From positions 20,220,479-20,284,478 of the forward strand of contig NC_135243.1 of NCBI RefSeq assembly GCF_947623445.1: DNA of 64,000 nucleotides. The letters run 5' to 3'. A program made the translations under genes and the position numbers. Origin of the DNA: Clavelina lepadiformis. Lineage: Eukaryota; Chordata; Ascidiacea; Aplousobranchia; Clavelinidae. Numbering within the stretch: the first letter of the stretch is position 1; the number at the start of each line of letters is the position of its first letter. The notes beneath the pieces were generated by a model. That model saw nothing but the letters and a program-made list of their open reading frames with translations. It searched no databases and was not told the DNA's origin. Positions 59,401 to 64,000 of this stretch are shown here, piece after piece.

Positions 59401-60066
59401 ATGCCGAAACCCAGACAAGTGTCCGCTGAAGGATTTCATCGAAGACTTTTAGAACACGTTAAAAAGACCGTTGAGCCGGGAGATGCATCGAATATGATCG
59501 CGACCATAGACAATTACTGTTACACGGTAGAGTCTGGAATGAACGTTGGCGATGTAAAGGGCAAAATTCTAGATGACCTCGTGCTTGAAGCTAACCCAAC
59601 GACCGTTCTCGAATTGGGGACTTTTTGCGGGTATAGCGCGTTGAGAATTGCAAGAAATCTGCCTGAAAATTCTCGCTTCTTTACGGTGGAGTTCAATCCG
59701 GAACATGCGGCTGTCGCCAAAGAAATCATTCATACCGCCGGCATGGATGACAAAATCCAGATGCTAATTGGTGCTAGTCAAGAAATGATTCCACAGTTCA
59801 AAGGAATGGGGGTGTCTCACTTCGACTTGGTGTTTGTGGATCATGAAAAAGATCTTTACAAACCCGATGTCATTTTGCTGGAAAAAGAAGGCCTGCTGAA
59901 AAAAGGGAGCGTGATTGTTGCTGACAATGTCGTGTACCCAGGAAGTCCGGATTACATCGATTACGTGAGAAATAATCCGAAATTTGAAAATACCAATTAT
60001 ATGTCGGAGCTTGAATATCATAAAGACGTTGTAGATGCAATTGAAAAATCAATTTATATCGGTTAA
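59401..60066 (+). CDS. COMT: Catechol O-methyltransferase-like enzyme
   Basis: Single exon, 221 residues, the same length as human soluble COMT, and aligned along its whole length. COMT moves a methyl group from S-adenosylmethionine to a catechol hydroxyl using Mg2+. Conserved are MNVGD (47-51), the SAM-binding LELGTFCGYSA (70-80) and Glu97, and the metal and catalytic residues Asp147, Lys150, Asp175, Asn176 and Glu205 (human Asp141, Lys144, Asp169, Asn170, Glu199). The tail EKSIYIG matches EKAIYKG. Two aromatic residues around the catechol pocket are changed: human Trp38 is Ser45 and Trp143 is Glu149, while Met40 and Pro174 are kept (Met47, Pro180). There is no membrane anchor, so it should be cytosolic. 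The ATG at 59401 is the first in frame. The absence of introns differs from vertebrate COMT. It converges with the MFS gene, the stops being 165 bp apart. Substrate range is uncertain. Confidence 0.93.
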   Translation: MPKPRQVSAEGFHRRLLEHVKKTVEPGDASNMIATIDNYCYTVESGMNVGDVKGKILDDLVLEANPTTVLELGTFCGYSALRIARNLPENSRFFTVEFNPEHAAVAKEIIHTAGMDDKIQMLIGASQEMIPQFKGMGVSHFDLVFVDHEKDLYKPDVILLEKEGLLKKGSVIVADNVVYPGSPDYIDYVRNNPKFENTNYMSELEYHKDVVDAIEKSIYIG

Positions 60067-60106
60067 GTGCTCCGTATTATTTATATGTTGCGAATAAGTG
60101 CACGAC

Positions 60107-60112
60107 AATAAA
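60107..60112 (+). terminator. Poly(A) signal of COMT
   Basis: AATAAA 41 nt after the COMT stop. Confidence 0.8.
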
Positions 60113-60230
60113 AAAATCATAATATCTTGTGAACTTTGATTCTACTCCAATTTGTGCAATTCAGCATCGTCCAAGCACGAGAGTCGCCTTTTAGTTACTT
60201 ATGAACAGAAAAGCAGTTTTGTCATTTGAT

Positions 60231-63200
60231 TTATTCCCAGAACTTCTGCTTAATAAACAGCGTAATTGCAGCCAAGAGATAAGTAACGCTTCCGATGTAG
60301 AAAGCATTTGATAACTTCTTGGTGAGATCAACCAGCGCACCTATACATACATAAAGTGGGTATTAACCATAACGCAGTCGGGTGCTTTACTGTGACTTCA
60401 ATTAAAACTGATAAACTGATTCCTTGTAGGTTAAAGCCAAAGTTTCTGGGAAGCCTAAGCTAAACCTTTTCCCAAAATTTACATTTCTGGTAGGTCTTAT
60501 TTTAGGAAAAACGTATAGTTCCCCTACTGCATTATTGTAAAGTTGATCTGACCCAGTCAAACTCACCAATCAAAATCGACGAACAGGTGTTAACGACAAA
60601 ACTGATCGCAGTTGTGTAACCGTACACAGCTGGAGCTAGTTGATCGCCAAACCAGTGGACTATGAATCCGTTAATGGTACCATCAACACCACCACCAAAT
60701 AAACCAATTAAAACTGATAATAGGATTGTGACGACATAACCACTCGTGAAAGGAAAAATGAAGAATATCACAGAGATCAAAGTTAATTGGCTGATCTGAA
60801 ATTTACGTTCAGTATTTCAAATTTGATGCGACAGTTTACGTAAAATGCCTACTGCAAAACTTAACTCCGACTGTACTTTAAAGTAACCTTCGCAAAACGA
60901 TTTAGGCTATTATTTTTATCTGTAAAGGTTTCTAAATGTTTTTCTTTACCATGAAATAAAGTTGTTTTGATTTCGGAATTTGTTCAAAAAAGCAACCGTA
61001 CAATATTTTGGAAATAATTTCTCCAGCTGCGACCGCTGTTGGCAGAAAAGAAGCTTCGAGTTTGCTCATTCCAACATCTAGAAACAAGTAAATTCAAGTT
61101 ACCCCGAAAAGAATCTTGAAAGTGCTTAAAAAAATACGCAAACAAAACAAATTCGCTTTAAAATAATCTTGAGCAATTTATGTTCATCTTTGAGATTTCA
61201 GTTTGAAAGATTCTGTACACTCGAAAAAATTTTGAACAAATTCCTTACCCACGCCACCGTACGGCGCTAAAATGACAATGTGGAGTAAAAAGTGACGGAA
61301 TGGAATGTGTATGTGAGCACCAACAGGTAAATGTTGGTCTTTTGAAAAGTTGCAAATCAAATTGCTTCACGAAAAGACTGAGACATCTTGGTTGACTTCT
61401 CGTCATTACTTCTTCAGATGACGGATTTTCGGTAAAATCTACGCTCTAAAATTTCCGGGAAAAAGTTTTGCTTACAATGCCAAGGGCAGTACAATTGTAG
61501 CGCCATTGGGTATCGAACACGGTGCGCATTATTGCAAGCCCATCGGTCTAGCTCTAACTCACTTCGCTATACGGAGCAGAGCGAAACGTTATGAAAGAAT
61601 AGTAATTTTTCTGCATGAGAAAACTTAGCAATTCTAGCAGCCATCACTACAGTACAATATAACGCATAGTTTAACCTTGAAGTAGTTGATGACAAAACAC
61701 TCCAAGCGCAGAAGTTATTGTCAAATAAAACAACTGAAATTGGTTCAAAACACACGAATTATATTTTTATGTTGTTGTATATTCACCATGGCCTTTTTCG
61801 TTCATATGATTTGTTAAAACGTATGCAAGACAACAGTAAAAATAATTTTTTAAACGTGGTCATGATAGACTATAAATGATCGGTGGTGCTTTAAGTGTTG
61901 AAGCTTTAAGTCGTTTCATAAAAAGCTTAAGATTTACAGAGGCTACAGTAATACATTTGTAATATTATCATGCTAAATCTTGGTACAGTATTTCCTTAAA
62001 CATATTACGGATAAATGCTTGACTGCACTGAGCACCTCATGATCTGTGACGTTGGTTGCACGGCTGACTTCTTTTAAGTCTGAAGTGACAGGAGGATATT
62101 CGGGTCTCATTAAACCGCCTAAAACTACGCCATTTAATATGGTTCCAGATATTATCTGCCATGAAAATAATATATAATTACAGTAAATACCGTTTTTCAA
62201 TACAACTATAGTCTATACAGTTAAACAACATGCATAACTACAACAAATATTTGTTCAATTTTATTCCAAATTATATATAAGTAGCCCAAACTGTATGCAA
62301 CGTTACAACAAAAATGTTAGTCAAATAAGAACTAGGCCTACAATGCAGAATACACCATATTCTGATGAAACGCAAAAAGTAAAAAAGTAAAAAGTATTTC
62401 AAAAAGTAAATATTCAGTTGAAATGCAAAGAAAATCGCTTTATTACCTTGAAACTAATTTCAACGAAGGATTGTAATTTTAACTCTATATATACAACATA
62501 CAGAACGCACCAGTATAGCTCCGTTCCAACGATAAACATCAATCAGTATCTGGAAAAGTGGGCATCCTGCCAGTGAACCAACGCTGTAGCCGAGCATTAT
62601 GGCTTGCGTGCCGATATGAACGTGATGACTGAAGGCTTTCGTAGCGGCGGAAAACGTAGCTACGATTTGCACACAGAAGCAGAAACCTACAGAAAAATCC
62701 ATCTTTGAAGAAGGTTGACGTCGAAAGCAGCAACTTTCGCTTACGATTTACTTTATTTACTGACTTTATTACTGATTTACTTTATTTTACGATTTTACGA
62801 TTATTTACGATTTAAATTAATTTGCCACACGTCTCCGCCAGGTTACAAAGCTAAAAATAACTAAACTTTTTAATCTTTAAGTAAGATTTCTCCATAGTGT
62901 TTGATATAGTACTAGTAGTAAACAATAATAAACACAAGACTAAACCAAAAATATAAACCTTCGGTGTAACAACCGGTATACCACCTGGTATGAAACCATA
63001 GCATAAAACCACACGCCAGAATGGACCATCGAACCACACCAGAGCAGTTGAAAAGCAAATTAGCAAAGCACAGAAGATAATGCATCTCTTGTGGCCAAGG
63101 CGCTTCAAAATTGTAGACGAAAACAAACCTAGTAAAATTCGGATAGAATTAAAGACGTTCTCTCCTTGAGGATGATAAATTTTTAACTATTTATTCAAAC

Positions 63201-63504
63201 CGCGGCTTTTGTTTTGCACGTGGTGTTCGATCGAATTGCACACAAAAAAAAACATTTTTATATAACAAAATTTAAGATCAACTTCAGAAATATAAACATT
63301 GGAAGTGTACTCGCCAGCAACTCCGTAGCCTATATAGAAAGAACCAAGTACTTGTGAAACCTGTGCATAGCCTATGTCATATTCGTTCATCAAAGGCAAG
63401 TAAAATATGGACATACACCTGCCGACACTCGCTCGTATCGCCGCTATTGCCAAGGAATAAAGCAGGAGATACCATCTCGCTGTTTCTGTTTGACGTGAAC
63501 ACAT
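60231..63504 (-). CDS. MFS transporter, SLC16/monocarboxylate-transporter-like
   Basis: Eight exons on the minus strand: 63504-63315, 63128-62985, 62686-62511, 62155-62009, 61445-61249, 61077-60950, 60795-60567 and 60340-60231. They follow the MCT fold: a first half with LKRLGHKR after helix 2, RWNGA, and LGGLMRPEYPP after helix 6; a large loop (EVLSAVKHLS, then SVDFTENPSSEE); and a second half with LAPYGGVDVGMSKLEASFLP, LFGGGVDGTI and LVDLTKKLSNAFY, ending QKFWE. It is expected to be a 12-helix plasma-membrane carrier of organic acids; the substrate is unknown. Exon 5 changes reading frame twice, at an AAAA run and a TTTT run, each as if one base were missing; otherwise 440 residues would result. 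This could be assembly error or gene decay. Intron 1 appears to use a GC donor (CTG|GCGAGT). The ATG gives MCSRQTETARW. A TTATCTTGCAG just upstream may be a splice or trans-splice acceptor. Confidence 0.85.
62745..62815. repeat. TTTACGA-rich low-complexity tract
   Basis: Irregular repeats of TTTACGA, TTTTACGA and TTTACTTTA in intron 2 of the MFS gene. Confidence 0.75.
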
Positions 63505-63913
63505 CGCATTTTTTGTATATACGTGTATCCTTATAGAAATAACCTTAAAGTTTTCCTGCAAGATAAGACAGCGTGTTTTCAGTGGTGCTGGCTTGCCATG
63601 GCAACGCCCAAGGGCACTGAACCTGAACTAGTTGGTTAGATGAACAATGTTGAATTTAGGCTAGCCCTAGATCACAGCAAGCTTGAAGTCTATGGCAATA
63701 ACATATCTAACGATAAACCCACAGAGACGACAAGATCATCCATGAAATATTTGGAAGACAGACAAAATAAACCAAATGGGGTTCGAGTTGTGAGAAATCA
63801 TTTTTAGATGGTAAACGCTCAGGCCATTTTAAGTGATAAACGCTTGACCAAAACTGATGCAGGTCTAAAAACAAGCTGTCTTTATGTGTAAGGCAAAAAG
63901 AATGTTTCAAAAA
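63505..63913. other. Region upstream of the MFS gene
   Basis: No coding exon recognised. If the partial frame at 63914 is real, this is a head-to-head promoter region of about 400 bp. Confidence 0.4.
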
Positions 63914-64000
63914 ATGTACTCGCTATTATTGCCAAGAATGAGGCGCAGAAACAGTTTTGACACTAGTTACAACATAGGAGGTGAAAAATTCTACGTCATA
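63914..64000 (+). CDS. Possible 5' end of an unidentified gene, cut by the window
   Basis: An ATG opens 29 codons to the window edge, reading MYSLLLPRMRRRNSFD and on to GGEKFYV. The basic stretch and GGEKF look protein-like, but the piece is too short to assign a family. Could be chance. Confidence 0.25.
   Translation, partial: MYSLLLPRMRRRNSFDTSYNIGGEKFYVI

Noticed and set aside
60230-60235. AATAAA as the MFS poly(A) signal
   Set aside because: It overlaps the MFS stop codon, so it is probably coincidental.

Overview
The window looks like a piece of a compact, AT-rich chordate genome, most probably an ascidian tunicate of the Ciona type. This is inferred, not proven. The reasons are the gene set (inhibitory Smad, soluble COMT, TMX3, a fibrinogen-domain type II receptor, MOSPD1/3 and SUN1/2 relatives), small exons with GT-AG introns, and two single-exon membrane-protein genes packed 37 nt apart on one strand like a trans-spliced tunicate operon. 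There are also many small DNA transposons. I saw no retroviral, LTR or LINE coding sequence.

Layout: 1-4.4 kb is gene-poor, with a tRNA-like relic and two old tandem duplications. At 4.4-7.6 kb (minus strand) lies the MOSPD1/3-like + SUN-domain pair. 7.6-11.9 kb is non-coding and holds a 194-bp hAT-type MITE. At 11.9-12.6 kb (minus) is an ADF/cofilin gene. 12.6-20.5 kb is non-coding and holds the relic end of a transposon and a cluster of CRE octamers. At 20.5-24.7 kb (plus) is a TMX3 gene of eight exons with a hAT MITE in intron 1. At 25.4-26.5 kb is a MULE relic whose ends are arrays of short tandem repeats. At 33.2-38.7 kb (plus) is an inhibitory Smad gene. At 42.7-46.9 kb is a nearly intact 4.1-kb DNA transposon (Sola-like by inference) with 528-bp terminal inverted repeats, a 793-residue transposase ORF and a nested hAT MITE. 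At 47.4-48.0 kb is a pogo/Tigger-type MITE. At 50.4-54.6 kb (plus) is a type II membrane protein with a fibrinogen C-terminal domain. 55.8-56.8 kb carries an old tandem duplication. At 59.4-60.1 kb (plus) is a single-exon COMT. At 60.2-63.5 kb (minus) is an SLC16/MCT-like MFS transporter whose fifth exon carries two apparent single-base gaps. A possible first exon leaves the window at its right end.

The host genes mostly act on membranes and signalling: nuclear-envelope and ER membrane proteins (SUN, MOSPD, TMX3), TGF-beta/BMP feedback (I-Smad), actin turnover (cofilin), pattern recognition (FReD), catechol metabolism (COMT) and organic-acid-type transport (MFS). Only the MOSPD-SUN pair is arranged so as to suggest shared expression. 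All spliced gene models were built by hand from splice sites and reading phase; every one sums to a multiple of three except the MFS gene, as described there.
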